Notes: generated by a model not told the origin, from the sequence alone. A stretch of DNA of 64,000 nucleotides from Gemmataceae bacterium (GCA_028288765.1 JAQGHQ010000412.1:1-64000); one strand, 5' to 3'; positions 9,527-18,620 are shown, counted from the stretch's first letter. Translations and numbers: made by a program.

Positions 9527-10315
9527 TTATTTGTTCGCGCCCTTCGATGAATCGTTCGCCTTCTCAGGGGTGGCCGGCCGGGTATCTGCTGACTTTACGA
9601 CTTTACGACTTGAAGACTTGTGACTCCCCTTCTTGCGACCCGACTTTTTGAGCTGGGTCTTGACCCCGACCTTCGGGCAGAGCGGGTTGAGCGCGCAGGC
9701 GGCGCACCGCGGCTTGCGGGCGTAACAGACGTTCCGGCCGTGCAGGATGAGCTCGTGGCTCAGCGTCGTCCACGCGGCCGGCGGGATCAGCTTCATCAGC
9801 ACCCGCTCGACCTTCACCGGGTCGCGGAACCGGGTCAGCCCGAGCCGCCGCGACAGCCGTCCGACGTGCGTGTCGACCGTGATCCCGGGCGTCTCGAACG
9901 CGTTGCCGAGCACCACGTTCGCCGTCTTCCGGCCGACCCCCGGCAGGGCGACGAGGTCTTCGAGTGTGCCCGGCACCTCCCCGCCGAAGTGCTCGACCAG
10001 CACCGCGCAGCAGGCTTTGATGTTCTTTGCCTTGTTCCGATAGAAGCCGGTCGACTTGACGTACCCCTCGAGTTCCTTCGGGCCGGCCGCGGCGAAGTCG
10101 CGGGCGGTCTTGTACCGTGCGAACAGGGCCGGGGTGATCAGGTTCACCCGCTTGTCGGTACACTGCGCGGACAGGATCGTGGCCACGAGGAGCTGGAGCG
10201 GGTTTTCGTGAACGAGCGCGGTGGTCGTTTCCGGATAGAGCCTGGCGAGCGCGGCCATGATCGGGCCGACCCGGTCCTTCGCGGGCGGGAGTTTGGCGTC
10301 GGGCTGAGTGTCCAT
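9527..10315 (-). CDS. nth: Endonuclease III (DNA glycosylase/AP lyase)
   Basis: The 262-residue base-excision repair enzyme removes oxidised pyrimidines and cleaves AP sites. It shows LLVATILSAQCTDKRVN, the helix-hairpin-helix LPGVGRKTANVVLG with the catalytic Lys, the catalytic Asp in VDTHVGRLSRRLGL, and the iron-sulfur loop C-x6-C-x2-C-x5-C (CYARKPRCAACALNPLC). About 45 extra residues at the C-terminus are rich in Lys and Ser and lie beyond the normal end at about residue 215. They may add DNA affinity and appear disordered. Start ATG 10315. Confidence 0.94.
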   Translation of the reverse strand: MDTQPDAKLPPAKDRVGPIMAALARLYPETTTALVHENPLQLLVATILSAQCTDKRVNLITPALFARYKTARDFAAAGPKELEGYVKSTGFYRNKAKNIKACCAVLVEHFGGEVPGTLEDLVALPGVGRKTANVVLGNAFETPGITVDTHVGRLSRRLGLTRFRDPVKVERVLMKLIPPAAWTTLSHELILHGRNVCYARKPRCAACALNPLCPKVGVKTQLKKSGRKKGSHKSSSRKVVKSADTRPATPEKANDSSKGANK

Positions 10316-10328
10316 GCCAATATGGTAG

Positions 10329-11627
10329 TCAGGCAGCTATCCGGTCCGGGGGCGAAAGGGCGGCGTCCGGCGGCTGAATGAATCCGAACGGCTTCAGCCA
10401 GGCGGCAAGAGCGGCGACCGTATCCGGGTCGGTGTCCGGGCCGCGGACCATTTCCGCGTAGTCCGACCCGAACCGCACCCCGAGCACCCGCCGGGGGTGG
10501 GGGAAGGCCCGCGCCGGAGGCACCCCGTCCGGGGTCGCCACCACGCAGCGCGGGCGGACCACGTCGGCGAGCCCGGAGAGAGACCGGTCACCCGCCACGA
10601 ATACCAGCCCGGCCCGGTCGAAGCCGTCGAGCGATTGTGACGCCTTCACCCGGGACCTCGCCTGGTCCGCCTCCAGCGGGGTGACGAACCCGCGGGCAAG
10701 CGCGACCGCGATCCCGGCGGACACACCCGCCCCCGGGCCACAGACTACCACCTCACCGCCGCGCAGGGCCACCTCCGCCGCGACGCGAGAGGGTTCGTCG
10801 GCTTCGCCGACCAGCCCGACGACGGCCGGGAAGGGCGGAACCGGGTTGATCGGCGCGGGGCGGATCCGGGGGGCCCAGAGGGCTTCGAGATGACGGGCCA
10901 TTCGCGCCTGTGCGGCGGCCGTGGCGAGTGCCCGGACGAACGACCGGCGTTCCGTGGGGAGCCCGGCTCCCGCGACGGGCCCACGCTTCCCGGTCCGCCA
11001 CGACGGCGTCTCCAGCCGGTCGAGGAACGTCCGCAGCTCGATCTTCGCCCGTCGCTCGCAGAACGCGTGGTCGACCAGCCCCAGCGCCCGCGCTTCCCGC
11101 CCGGAGAGCGTGCGCCCCGAGGCCGTCAGCTGGTCGGCGTGTCTCCGGCCGACCCGGTCCCGCAGCCGCCCGGTCCCGCCGAAACACGCGAGGATGTTGT
11201 GTGGGGCGTCCGGGAAGCCCAGGTGGGTGGTCGGGCGGGCGACACAGAGGCGGTGGTCGCACGCGAGTGCCAGCTCCAGTCCGGCCCCGAGACACGGGCC
11301 GTCGATGACCGCCACGGTCACGGCGTCGAGGCCCGCGAGACGGTCGGCCACGGCCTGCCCGTACCCCGCGAAGGCCGCCCGGTCGGCGTCGGTCGTCAGG
11401 CTCGCGAGAGCTTCGGGGTGGATGCCCGCGCAGAACCCCGCCGGCTTCGCGCTCCGGACCACCAGGATGCGGACGAACGGGGTCCGCGAAACCGCCGCGA
11501 CGGCGGCGTCGAGTTCCCGCAGCCGGGCGACGTCGAGGGCGTTGACCGGGTCCCCCGGGAAATCGAGCCACAGAGTCGCGGTGCCGTACTCGGCGGTGAT
11601 GCGGACGTGAGCGGACTCGAACAGCAT
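10329..11627 (-). CDS. Enoyl-CoA hydratase/isomerase domain fused to a degenerate dehydrogenase-like domain
   Basis: The protein is 432 residues from the ATG at 11627, chosen because gggggat lies just upstream. Residues 1 to about 250 are a crotonase domain: GFCAGIHPEAL oxyanion loop, DGPCLGAGLELALACDHRL and HLGFPDAPHNILACFGGTGRL. The acidic residues used by hydratases are not obvious, and the second-loop PDAPHNILACFGG differs from the usual PE.G..P..GG. Residues about 270-432 follow the outline of the NAD-binding half of FadB-type fusions (VVGLVG...ALRGGEVVVCGPG, ARGFVTPLEADQARSRVKAS, FDRAGLVFVAGD) but the GxGxxG signature is lost. The reaction is unknown; it may bind acyl-CoA without being a full multifunctional enzyme. 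Confidence 0.7.
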   Translation of the reverse strand: MLFESAHVRITAEYGTATLWLDFPGDPVNALDVARLRELDAAVAAVSRTPFVRILVVRSAKPAGFCAGIHPEALASLTTDADRAAFAGYGQAVADRLAGLDAVTVAVIDGPCLGAGLELALACDHRLCVARPTTHLGFPDAPHNILACFGGTGRLRDRVGRRHADQLTASGRTLSGREARALGLVDHAFCERRAKIELRTFLDRLETPSWRTGKRGPVAGAGLPTERRSFVRALATAAAQARMARHLEALWAPRIRPAPINPVPPFPAVVGLVGEADEPSRVAAEVALRGGEVVVCGPGAGVSAGIAVALARGFVTPLEADQARSRVKASQSLDGFDRAGLVFVAGDRSLSGLADVVRPRCVVATPDGVPPARAFPHPRRVLGVRFGSDYAEMVRGPDTDPDTVAALAAWLKPFGFIQPPDAALSPPDRIAA

Positions 11628-11730
11628 GCCATCCCCCAGCTCGCCGGAGAGGTCAGCCCCCCGGAGGTGCCAGAAAATCGTCCCGCATCCGCGGCCCCGG
11701 GTCAACCCGAACCGCCCGCCCGGTTTCTAT

Positions 11731-11791
11731 TGTGGGGGCAAGCTTCCAACTCGCCCAACCGGCCCGGGCAAGTTGGAAACTTGCCCCCACA
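11731..11791. repeat. Long inverted repeat upstream of purC
   Basis: Two 26-base arms beginning tgtgggggcaag pair over the full length with two mismatches around an 8-base loop. The palindrome lies between two divergent genes (the enoyl-CoA hydratase starts at 11627 and purC starts at 11870), so it is not a simple shared terminator. It may be a mobile palindromic element or a transcript structure in the purC leader. Confidence 0.8.
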
Positions 11792-11869
11792 CTATGCTGA
11801 GGAGTACAGCCCGTCACACGGGCCATCTGCTCCGCGTCGCAGCCCGGCCCCGGGCTCGAGGATCGTGCC

Positions 11870-12760
11870 ATGCCCGCCGAACCGCTGCTCGAAAGTCACG
11901 TCGACGGATACCCCTGCCGCCGGGGCAAGGTGCGGGACGTGTACGACTTCGGGGACCTGCTCGCGATCGTCGCCACCGACCGGATCAGCGCGTTCGACTG
12001 GGTCATGCCCAACGGCATCCCCGGGAAGGGCCGCGTCCTCACCGCCATGACCCTCTTCTGGCTCGACTGGCTGAAGGTCCCGAACCACCTCGTCGGCGCG
12101 GACGTCGCCGACCTGCCCGGGCCGTTCCGGGCTCAGCCCGAGGTCTTCGCCGGGCGGACGATGCTGGTCCGGAAAACAGCCGTGGTGCCGGTGGAGTGCG
12201 TCGCCCGCGGGTACCTCGCCGGGTCGGGGTGGAAGGAGTACCGGGCGCAACAGACCGTTTGCGGCCTCCCGCTCGCGCCGGGCCTTCAGGAAGCGAGCCG
12301 GATCGTCCCCGGGCCGATCTTCACCCCCGCGACGAAGGCCGAGCAGGGGTTGCACGACGAGAACATCTCGTTCGAACAGATGGCGGCGGCGGTGGGCGGC
12401 GCCACGGCGGCCGAACTGGGGGACCGAACCCTCGACGTTTACCGGCGGGCCGCCGCCCACGCCGACTCACGGGGGATCATTCTGGCCGATACGAAGCTGG
12501 AGTGGGGCCGGCTGCCCTCCGGCGAACTCATCCTGATCGACGAGGTGTTGACGCCCGACAGCTCCCGGTACTGGCCGAAGGCCACCTACCGGCCGGGCTC
12601 GTCCCCACCGTCGTTCGACAAGCAGTTCGTCCGCGACTGGCTGGAGACGACCGGGTGGGACAAGATGAGCCCGCCGCCCGAACTTCCGCCCGACGTGGTC
12701 ACCCGGACGGCGGCGAAGTACCAGGAATCGCTGGACCGGCTCACCGGGAAATCGGGTTGA
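11870..12760 (+). CDS. purC: SAICAR synthase (phosphoribosylaminoimidazole-succinocarboxamide synthase)
   Basis: The 296-residue purine biosynthesis enzyme joins CAIR and aspartate using ATP. It shows the N-terminal RRGKVRDVYDFGDLLAIVATDRISAFDWVMP, the substrate segment VVPVECVARGYLAGSGWKEY, FTPATKAEQGLHDENISFE, and the ATP/Mg region GIILADTKLEWG and LILIDEVLTPDSSRYWP. Length is that of the longer (about 300-residue, yeast-type) PurC subfamily. The ATG at 11870 is used. Stand-alone gene; no other pur gene in the window. Confidence 0.95.
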   Translation: MPAEPLLESHVDGYPCRRGKVRDVYDFGDLLAIVATDRISAFDWVMPNGIPGKGRVLTAMTLFWLDWLKVPNHLVGADVADLPGPFRAQPEVFAGRTMLVRKTAVVPVECVARGYLAGSGWKEYRAQQTVCGLPLAPGLQEASRIVPGPIFTPATKAEQGLHDENISFEQMAAAVGGATAAELGDRTLDVYRRAAAHADSRGIILADTKLEWGRLPSGELILIDEVLTPDSSRYWPKATYRPGSSPPSFDKQFVRDWLETTGWDKMSPPPELPPDVVTRTAAKYQESLDRLTGKSG

Positions 12761-12807
12761 AGAGCGTGGTAATCGCCCCGGCCCGGGCCGGAGGAGTGAT
12801 CTGTTCG

Positions 12808-13240
12808 GGAGCCGCGGAGCGGCGCCGGCCGGTAGCCCGGGGTGAAACCCCGGGCGGACGTGGCCGGTTCTCCGGGGGCCGGGCCGACGGATGCGGCTCC
12901 CGGGGAATCGCAGAGGGGCGGGGCGGGCGTTCGCCCGCCCCGCCGGGGCGAAAACCATCGCGCGGCCGATTGGGAGCCGCGGAGCGGCGCCGGCCGGTAG
13001 CCCGGGGTGAAACCCCGGGCGGACGTGGCCGGTTCTCCGGGGGCCGGGCCGACGGATGCGGCTCCCGGAGAATCGCAGAGGGGCTGGGCGGGCGTTCGCC
13101 CGCCCGGGATTTTATCCCGGGCTACCGGCACCCGCCCCGCCGGGGCGAAAACCACCGCGCGGCCGATTGGGAGCCGCGGAGCGGCGCCGGCCGGTAGCCC
13201 GGGGTGAAACCCCGGGCGGACGTGGCCGGTTCTCCGGGGC
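12808..13240. repeat. Block of about three GAGCCGCGGAG-type repeat units
   Basis: Near-identical segments starting gggagccgcggagcggcgcc occur at 12808, 12972 and 13169 (spacing 164 and 197 bp). Each carries the palindrome cccggggtgaaaccccggg and the same tail (ggacgtggccggttctccgg). The second spacer adds an inverted palindrome, cccgggattttatcccggg. The core is the reverse complement of the 1-409 array. This fills most of the 578-bp gap between purC and the FHA gene (12761-13338). ORFs here are repeat translations. Confidence 0.9.
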
Positions 13241-13338
13241 GACACCAATCCTCGAACGGCGGGCCACTGGTCGCACCAAAGACAGAAAGATAGTGCGGGT
13301 CGGCTCGCGTGGTTCTGTCCCCCACCCCTGACCCCTGG

Positions 13339-14916
13339 CTATTTCCGCTCCTCGCCGGCCGTGAGGAGACCGGTCAGACGCTCCCACCGCGTTCGCCGCT
13401 CCTTCTGAAGGGCGTCGATCCGTTCCCGGACCCACTCCTCGATCGCGTCGGACGTGTCCGGCACCCGGGCCTGGGTCGGGGGGGCGTTGGGGAGGGGGGT
13501 TTGGTCGACCGGCAACGGGTGGTCGGCAGCCGGCAGGGCGGCGCGGACGGAAGACCCACTGGCCGCCTGGATCAGGGCCAGGCGGGTGACCTCCGCCTGG
13601 AGCTTCGCGAGCTCGCCGTTCAGCTCCTGAATCCGGGTCAGCTCCTGCTGGACCGCGGCGGTCTGTCCCCGGTGAACCTGCCCGACCATCTGCACCATCA
13701 TCAGCAGCGATTGCTGAAACTGCTCGAACATCTGGCCGTGGATCACGCCCAGCTGCTGGAGGAGCGGGAAGGCCAATCCGTCGCCTGGCAGGTCGGACGG
13801 CGCGACGGAGTTGGGCCGGATGATCGTCGGGACGGCCGCGGCGGGCGGCCGGCCGGGGGGCGGGACGGGGATCACGGTAGGGGTCGGGCCCGAGCCGGCC
13901 ACCAGGATCGGCCCGGAAATCGGCCCCGACGGGGCAGGCAGCCGGAAGGCATCACACATGATGTGCGAGCTCGGCAGCCCGGACGTCGAGTCCGGGACCG
14001 GCAGCCGGCCGAGGGGAACCTCGTCCTCGGCGATGAGCGGAAGGATCGTCGTCACCCGCGTGACCGGGCCGGCGGAGCCCGGGGGTTTCGCCGGCCCGCG
14101 GTACGTCTGGTAGTTCGCGCCGGTCTCGGTCTCGATCGGGGTCGTCCCGGCGGACGGGGGCGGAGACGGGAGAGCCGCGGGCCGCCCGACCGCCGGGGTG
14201 TCCCCGAGGGCCGGGTAGTGACACCCGATCAGGAACCGGCCGACCCACAGTTCCGCCCCGTGCGGCAGCGGGGCGACCCGCATCCGCTCCCCGTTCACCA
14301 CCACCCCCCGCCCGGACAGGTCGACCACCCACAACCCGGACGGGGTCAGCACCAGCCCGCAGTGGAACGCGGAAATGTCGCCCGCGTGGAGGTGGAGCTT
14401 GCACCCCTCGGCCCGCCCGACCAGGGTGACCACCCGGTTCACCGCCCACCGGTCCTTGGCCCGCTTCCCGTTGCGGAAGTCCAGCTGCACGGTCGGCCGG
14501 GACTGGGTCAGGGTCGGGTCGGAGTGGAGCGGGTCGGGGACGGAGGAGGGGCCCGGCGGGCGGGCGGAGACGGGCGTGCGGAGCTGGAGGCGGAACGGGC
14601 CGACCCGGACCGGGGCGCCGACGTCGAACCACCCGGACCGGCTCTTCCCGTCCGGCCAGACGAGCCCGAGACGGCTGCCGAGGTCGAGGGCGAAGACCCG
14701 CCCGCCAACTACCTGGAACCAGGCGTGCCGGGGGTTCACGTCCGGGTCGCTCAGGGTGACGTCGCAGGCGTCGTCCCGGCCGATCAGGGTGAACGGCTGG
14801 TAGACACTCCCCTCGGCCAACACCCCACCGCCGACGAGCCCGACCCGCAAATCAAGCGGGCCGGTCGCGCCGCACGCATCGGCGAACTGGGCGATCAGTG
14901 GGTCGTTCACGGCCAA
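13339..14916 (-). CDS. Double FHA-domain protein with C-terminal coiled coil
   Basis: The 525-residue cytoplasmic protein carries two phosphothreonine-binding forkhead-associated domains. Domain 1 (about 25-105) has GRDDACDVTLSD, NPRHAWF and DLGSRLGL. Domain 2 (about 160-240) has GRAEGCKLHLH, FHCGLV and DLSGRGVVVNG. A Pro-rich linker (about 245-385) follows. A predicted coiled coil of about 60 residues (QQSLLMMVQMVGQVHRG... QELTRIQELNGELAKLQ) and a charged tail (EEWVRERIDALQKERRTRWE) complete it. It probably acts as a scaffold downstream of a Ser/Thr kinase, but no kinase is nearby. In the second domain the usual SxxH is replaced by AFH, so phosphopeptide binding there is less certain. Confidence 0.85.
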   Translation of the reverse strand: MAVNDPLIAQFADACGATGPLDLRVGLVGGGVLAEGSVYQPFTLIGRDDACDVTLSDPDVNPRHAWFQVVGGRVFALDLGSRLGLVWPDGKSRSGWFDVGAPVRVGPFRLQLRTPVSARPPGPSSVPDPLHSDPTLTQSRPTVQLDFRNGKRAKDRWAVNRVVTLVGRAEGCKLHLHAGDISAFHCGLVLTPSGLWVVDLSGRGVVVNGERMRVAPLPHGAELWVGRFLIGCHYPALGDTPAVGRPAALPSPPPSAGTTPIETETGANYQTYRGPAKPPGSAGPVTRVTTILPLIAEDEVPLGRLPVPDSTSGLPSSHIMCDAFRLPAPSGPISGPILVAGSGPTPTVIPVPPPGRPPAAAVPTIIRPNSVAPSDLPGDGLAFPLLQQLGVIHGQMFEQFQQSLLMMVQMVGQVHRGQTAAVQQELTRIQELNGELAKLQAEVTRLALIQAASGSSVRAALPAADHPLPVDQTPLPNAPPTQARVPDTSDAIEEWVRERIDALQKERRTRWERLTGLLTAGEERK

Positions 14917-15277
14917 GTGGACCCCACTTCTCCCGCGGCGTCAGGGCGGACCGTCGGGTGGTATCGGATGCTCGGTTCCTACTATAGTTCAACATTTCCG
15001 GGCGGTATTGTGGATTCTTCGCGGCCGGACCGTCGCGTTCCCGTCCTATGTTACGCGAGAAGGATCGCCAACGGCCACAGCCATTCGATCCCTTGCCCCA
15101 CCGTAGCTTCCATGCCGAACAGGGGTTGCACCTCCCGGCCGGCGGGGGGCCGGGCGGGTGGTGATCCCGGGGTGGCTTTGAGCCGGTCGTGAACTATGGT
15201 ATAACCTGAATTCCTGACGCGTCCGTCCCCGGTCGACCGCCCCGGCCGCGCCACCTTCCCGCCGCAAAGGGACACCC
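14917..15277. other. Divergent intergenic region before the exosortase
   Basis: This 361-bp gap lies between the FHA gene (minus) and the exosortase gene (plus). It must hold both promoters but I cannot assign -35/-10 boxes with confidence. The segment ctatagttcaac and the later ctatggtataacctgaat are the most AT-rich stretches. The tataac near 15200 is the best -10-like candidate for the exopolysaccharide locus. Confidence 0.35.
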
Positions 15278-16276
15278 GTGACCGCCAAGCCCGCGTCCGA
15301 AACGGTCCGCTCTCCCGGGTGGATCGCCGCCCTGGTCGCCGTGGTCGGCGTCCTCGGGTTTGTTTACGCCGGGCTGCTCGCCTACTCGTACGGCAAGTGG
15401 ATCACCCCGGACTACTCACACGGGTTCCTGGTCCCGCTCTTCGCCGGATACCTGGCCTGGATGTTGCGGGCCTGGGCCCCGACGGATCTCCAGTGGCCGG
15501 ACCCGCGGGGGCTGGCGTTCGTGGCCGGCGGGTCGCTCCTGTTCGTGGTCGCCGGGCGGTTGAACATCGCCAAGGAATGGCTCCAGGGCGGGTCGCTGGT
15601 CCTCAACCTGTGCGGGGCCGCCCTGTTGCTCGGCGGGGCCGGGGCCCTTCGCTGGCTGTGGCCGTCCCTGGTCTTCCTCATGTTCATGTTCCCGCTCCCG
15701 TACGACGTCGAACACCGGCTCGGGTGGCCGCTCCAGAAGGTCGCCGCGATGGGGTCCGAGTTCACCCTCCAGACGCTCGGCTACCCGACGTTCCGCGAGG
15801 GGGTGATCCTCCACGTTCAGGACCACGTCCTCGAGGTCCAGAACGCCTGCAACGGGCTGAGCATGCTGCTCACGTTCTTCACGCTGTCCGCGGCGCTGGC
15901 GATCGTGGTCCACCGCCCGTGGCTCGACCGGGTCATCATCATCCTGTCCGCCGTCCCGATCGCGATCCTCTCGAACGTCATCCGGATCGCGGTGACCGGG
16001 GTGCTGTACAACGAGGCCGGGCGGGAGCTGGGCGACAAGGTGTTCCACGACTTCGCCGGGTGGATGATGATGCCGCTGGCGTTCGGCGCCCTCCTCCTCG
16101 AGTTGAAGCTGCTCGACTGGGTCCTGCTGGAAGACCTGGGGAAGGCCTCCCGGGAAGAGGTGATCAAGAACGTGGCCTCGAAACCGGCGTACCTGTTCAT
16201 GACCGACTTCCCGGCGGCGGACGGCGGCGGGGTCAAGCCGGCCCCCGCCAACCCGCCCCGGGGCTCCGGCCGATGA
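15278..16276 (+). CDS. Exosortase (membrane transpeptidase-like sorting enzyme)
   Basis: The 332-residue polytopic membrane protein is of the exosortase/archaeosortase family, which processes proteins carrying C-terminal sorting signals (PEP-CTERM and relatives) in exopolysaccharide-producing bacteria. The catalytic triad is visible: Cys191 in NACNGLSML, Arg236 in LSNVIRIAV and His257 in VFHDFAGWMMM. N-terminal signature GKWITPDYSHGFLVPLFAGYL. About eight membrane helices, then a 40-residue polar tail. Start is GTG 15278 with aaaggga upstream. Its stop overlaps the next gene (ATGA). It heads the polysaccharide locus. No sorting-signal substrate is encoded in this window. Confidence 0.92.
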   Translation: MTAKPASETVRSPGWIAALVAVVGVLGFVYAGLLAYSYGKWITPDYSHGFLVPLFAGYLAWMLRAWAPTDLQWPDPRGLAFVAGGSLLFVVAGRLNIAKEWLQGGSLVLNLCGAALLLGGAGALRWLWPSLVFLMFMFPLPYDVEHRLGWPLQKVAAMGSEFTLQTLGYPTFREGVILHVQDHVLEVQNACNGLSMLLTFFTLSAALAIVVHRPWLDRVIIILSAVPIAILSNVIRIAVTGVLYNEAGRELGDKVFHDFAGWMMMPLAFGALLLELKLLDWVLLEDLGKASREEVIKNVASKPAYLFMTDFPAADGGGVKPAPANPPRGSGR

Positions 16277-17601
16277 CCGGCCCGCCCTCCCCCCACCGGT
16301 CCGCCCCGCCCCGCCGGACGTTCGCCCTGATCGTCCTCGGGGTGGCCGCGTTTACCGTGTACGGGAGCCTGGTCCCGCTCACGTTCCGTGCCCGCCCGTT
16401 CGGCGAGGCGGTCGACTCGTTCCGCTGGGCGATGATTAACCGGGCGGCCGTCGAGTCCCGGACCGACGGGGTGGTGAACATGATGCTCGGCGTCCCGCTC
16501 GGGTTCGGACTGCTCGGGCTCGGTCGGGTGGGAACCGAGAGGGGGGTCGGGGATGTGATCGTCGGCGCGCTGCTCCTGCCGGCGTGCGTGGGGTTCGCGG
16601 CGGCGGTGGAGTTCGCCCAGCTCTACGTCCCGGTCCGGACGTGTGCCGGGTCCGACGTGTGGTGCCAGGGGCTCGGGGCCGCGGCCGGGATGGCCGGGTG
16701 GGTCTGGTTCGGCCGGTGGCTGACCGAACAGGCCCAGGGGGTGTGGGGCCGGACGCAGGCCGCCGGCCCGGCGGCCCGATTGCTGCCCGCGTACCTCGTC
16801 CTGTTGGCGTTCGTCCAGGCCCTGCCGCTGGACCTGAGCCCGGGCCCGAAAGACGTCTACAGAAAGCTCCGCGATCAGGTCCGGTTCGTGCCGTTCGAGG
16901 AGATCCTGGACGCGCACGGCGACGAGTCGTGGACGGCGACCGCGAAGCTGCTCCGGGTGGCCGGCCTGTACCTGCCCGCCGGGCTACTCGCGGCCCGTCT
17001 GCCGGGCCCGTTCTGGGGCCGTCGGAACTTCCCACTGGTTATCGCGACGGCGGTGGGGCTGGCGTGCGGGATGGAGGCGATTCAACTCCTCGTCCAGTCC
17101 CGCGTCCCGAGCGCGACCGACGTCATCGCCGGGGCGTGCGGGGGGGTGGCGGGGTGGTGGATCGGGCGCCGGGGCGAAGGCGGGCCGAACACCGGACGGG
17201 CCCTGGCCCTCGGTTCGGTATGGGCCGTGGTCCTGGTGCTCGCGTACTGGGACCCGTTCGACTTCTCCGGCCCGGCAGCTGAGTTCGACTGGCTCCCGGG
17301 GATGCCCCTGGAGAGCGGGAACCCGCTGAACACCCTCGAGATGCTGCTCACGAAGCTGATCCTCTTCGCCCCGTTCGGCGTATTGGTCGTCGCGGGCGGG
17401 CGCGGCCGGCCCGGGCGAAGCGAGCTTCTCGTCGCGGCCGGGATCGGGGCGGCGGTCGCGGCGGTGATCGAGGCGGGGCAGGTGTACCTTCCCGCACACT
17501 CCCCGAGCATCACCGACGTGCTGATCGGGGGGGCCGGGGCGGTCGCCGGGGCGTGGGTCGCGGGCGCGGTTTTCGGCGGGGCCGAAATCCTCCCGGAATA
17601 A
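16273..17601 (+). CDS. Triple VanZ-like membrane protein
   Basis: This 442-residue polytopic membrane protein has three VanZ-like units. Each ends in a pattern of an acidic-residue helix, a loop with a D, then a Gly-rich helix: VEFAQLYVPVRTCAGSDVW, MEAIQLLVQSRVPSATDVIAG and IEAGQVYLPAHSPSITDVLIG. Each starts with a segment like NMMLGVPLGFGLL or LILFAPFGVLV. Single-copy VanZ proteins of about 150 residues are usual, so a three-unit chain is notable. Start ATG 16273 overlaps the exosortase stop, implying translational coupling. VanZ-like proteins are often found beside exosortases; the role is unproven, possibly in membrane-lipid or polysaccharide handling. Confidence 0.8.
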   Translation: MTGPPSPHRSAPPRRTFALIVLGVAAFTVYGSLVPLTFRARPFGEAVDSFRWAMINRAAVESRTDGVVNMMLGVPLGFGLLGLGRVGTERGVGDVIVGALLLPACVGFAAAVEFAQLYVPVRTCAGSDVWCQGLGAAAGMAGWVWFGRWLTEQAQGVWGRTQAAGPAARLLPAYLVLLAFVQALPLDLSPGPKDVYRKLRDQVRFVPFEEILDAHGDESWTATAKLLRVAGLYLPAGLLAARLPGPFWGRRNFPLVIATAVGLACGMEAIQLLVQSRVPSATDVIAGACGGVAGWWIGRRGEGGPNTGRALALGSVWAVVLVLAYWDPFDFSGPAAEFDWLPGMPLESGNPLNTLEMLLTKLILFAPFGVLVVAGGRGRPGRSELLVAAGIGAAVAAVIEAGQVYLPAHSPSITDVLIGGAGAVAGAWVAGAVFGGAEILPE

Positions 17602-17699
17602 GCTGATTCCCGAGCGGGAACCTTGCGGCCCGGAGTGTACTAGGGTTGGGGGCATTGGTGGCGGACACGGCGAATACGGGTCAGAAACCCGGAGTACAG

Positions 17700-18605
17700 A
17701 TGAGCGTCGGACTCCCGACCCGGGCCGAGCCCCCGCCCGCGCCGCAACCCGCGCCGGGGCCGCCCCCCGGACCCGGACCGGCGGAGTTGCCGGTGACCGT
17801 GATCGAGCCGCAGCGGGGGTGGGCGGTGGTCCGCGTCCACGAGCTGTGGCGGTACCGCGAGCTGCTGTTCTTCCTCGCCTGGCGGGACGTCAAGATCCGG
17901 TACAAGCAGACCGTCCTCGGGGTGGCCTGGGCGGTGGCCCAGCCGCTCGCGACGATGGCCGTGTTCGCCCTCTTCCTGGGCCGGGCGTCCGGGGTGGCGG
18001 AGGGGGTCGAGCACTACCCGCTGTTCGTGTTCGCCGGAATGGTCGGGTGGGCCTTTTTCGGCAACACCATCTCGGCCGCCGGGATCAGCGTCGTGGCCAA
18101 CGAACGGCTGGTCACGAAGATCTACTTCCCCCGGCTGATCATCCCCCTGAGCACGGTCGGGGTGGGGCTGTTCGACCTGTTCATCGCGACCGCCCTCCTG
18201 GCGGTGATGGCCGCCGGGTACGGGGTGACGCCGGGGTGGGCGGCGGCCGTCCTCCCCCTGGCGGTGCTCCTCCTGGCGGTGACGGCGGCCGGGGTCGGCG
18301 TGCTCTTGTCGGCCCTGGTCGTGGCCCAGCGGGACTTCAAGTACGTGCTCACGTTCGGGATGCAGTTGTGGATGTTCGCCACCCCGTGCGTGTACATGTC
18401 CCCGGACGCGCTCGGCCCGGTCGCCCGGGCCTGGCTGCCGCTGAACCCGGCGTACGGGCTGATCCAGGGGTTCCGGGCCGCGGCCCTCGGCGGGCCGGTC
18501 GACTGGTACTCGTTCGGCGTGTCGGCGGCGGTCGGGCTCGCCCTCGCCGCGGCCGGGATCGTGTACTTCCGGCGGGTCGAGCGGACGTTCGCGGACAACA
18601 TCTGA
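17700..18605 (+). CDS. ABC-2 type polysaccharide export permease (Wzm-like)
   Basis: The 301-residue permease has six membrane helices and the conserved opening LLFFLAWRDVKIRYKQTVLG followed by AWAVAQPLATMAVFALF, typical of O-antigen/teichoic-acid exporters. The N-terminal 45 residues are Pro-rich and cytoplasmic. ATG 17700 is preferred over the TTG at 17646 because ggag is correctly spaced before it. It pairs with the ATPase 15 bp downstream to export a lipid-linked glycan across the inner membrane. Confidence 0.9.
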   Translation: MSVGLPTRAEPPPAPQPAPGPPPGPGPAELPVTVIEPQRGWAVVRVHELWRYRELLFFLAWRDVKIRYKQTVLGVAWAVAQPLATMAVFALFLGRASGVAEGVEHYPLFVFAGMVGWAFFGNTISAAGISVVANERLVTKIYFPRLIIPLSTVGVGLFDLFIATALLAVMAAGYGVTPGWAAAVLPLAVLLLAVTAAGVGVLLSALVVAQRDFKYVLTFGMQLWMFATPCVYMSPDALGPVARAWLPLNPAYGLIQGFRAAALGGPVDWYSFGVSAAVGLALAAAGIVYFRRVERTFADNI

Positions 18606-18620
18606 CGGGGGCGGAGGGGT

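Noticed and set aside
12808-13240. CRISPR-like spacing of gagccgcggag repeats
   Set aside because: Only three units, intervals unequal and themselves repetitive, no cas genes.
13309-15192. 627-residue plus-strand ORF
   Set aside because: Antisense to the double-FHA protein; low-complexity Arg/Gly/Pro composition.
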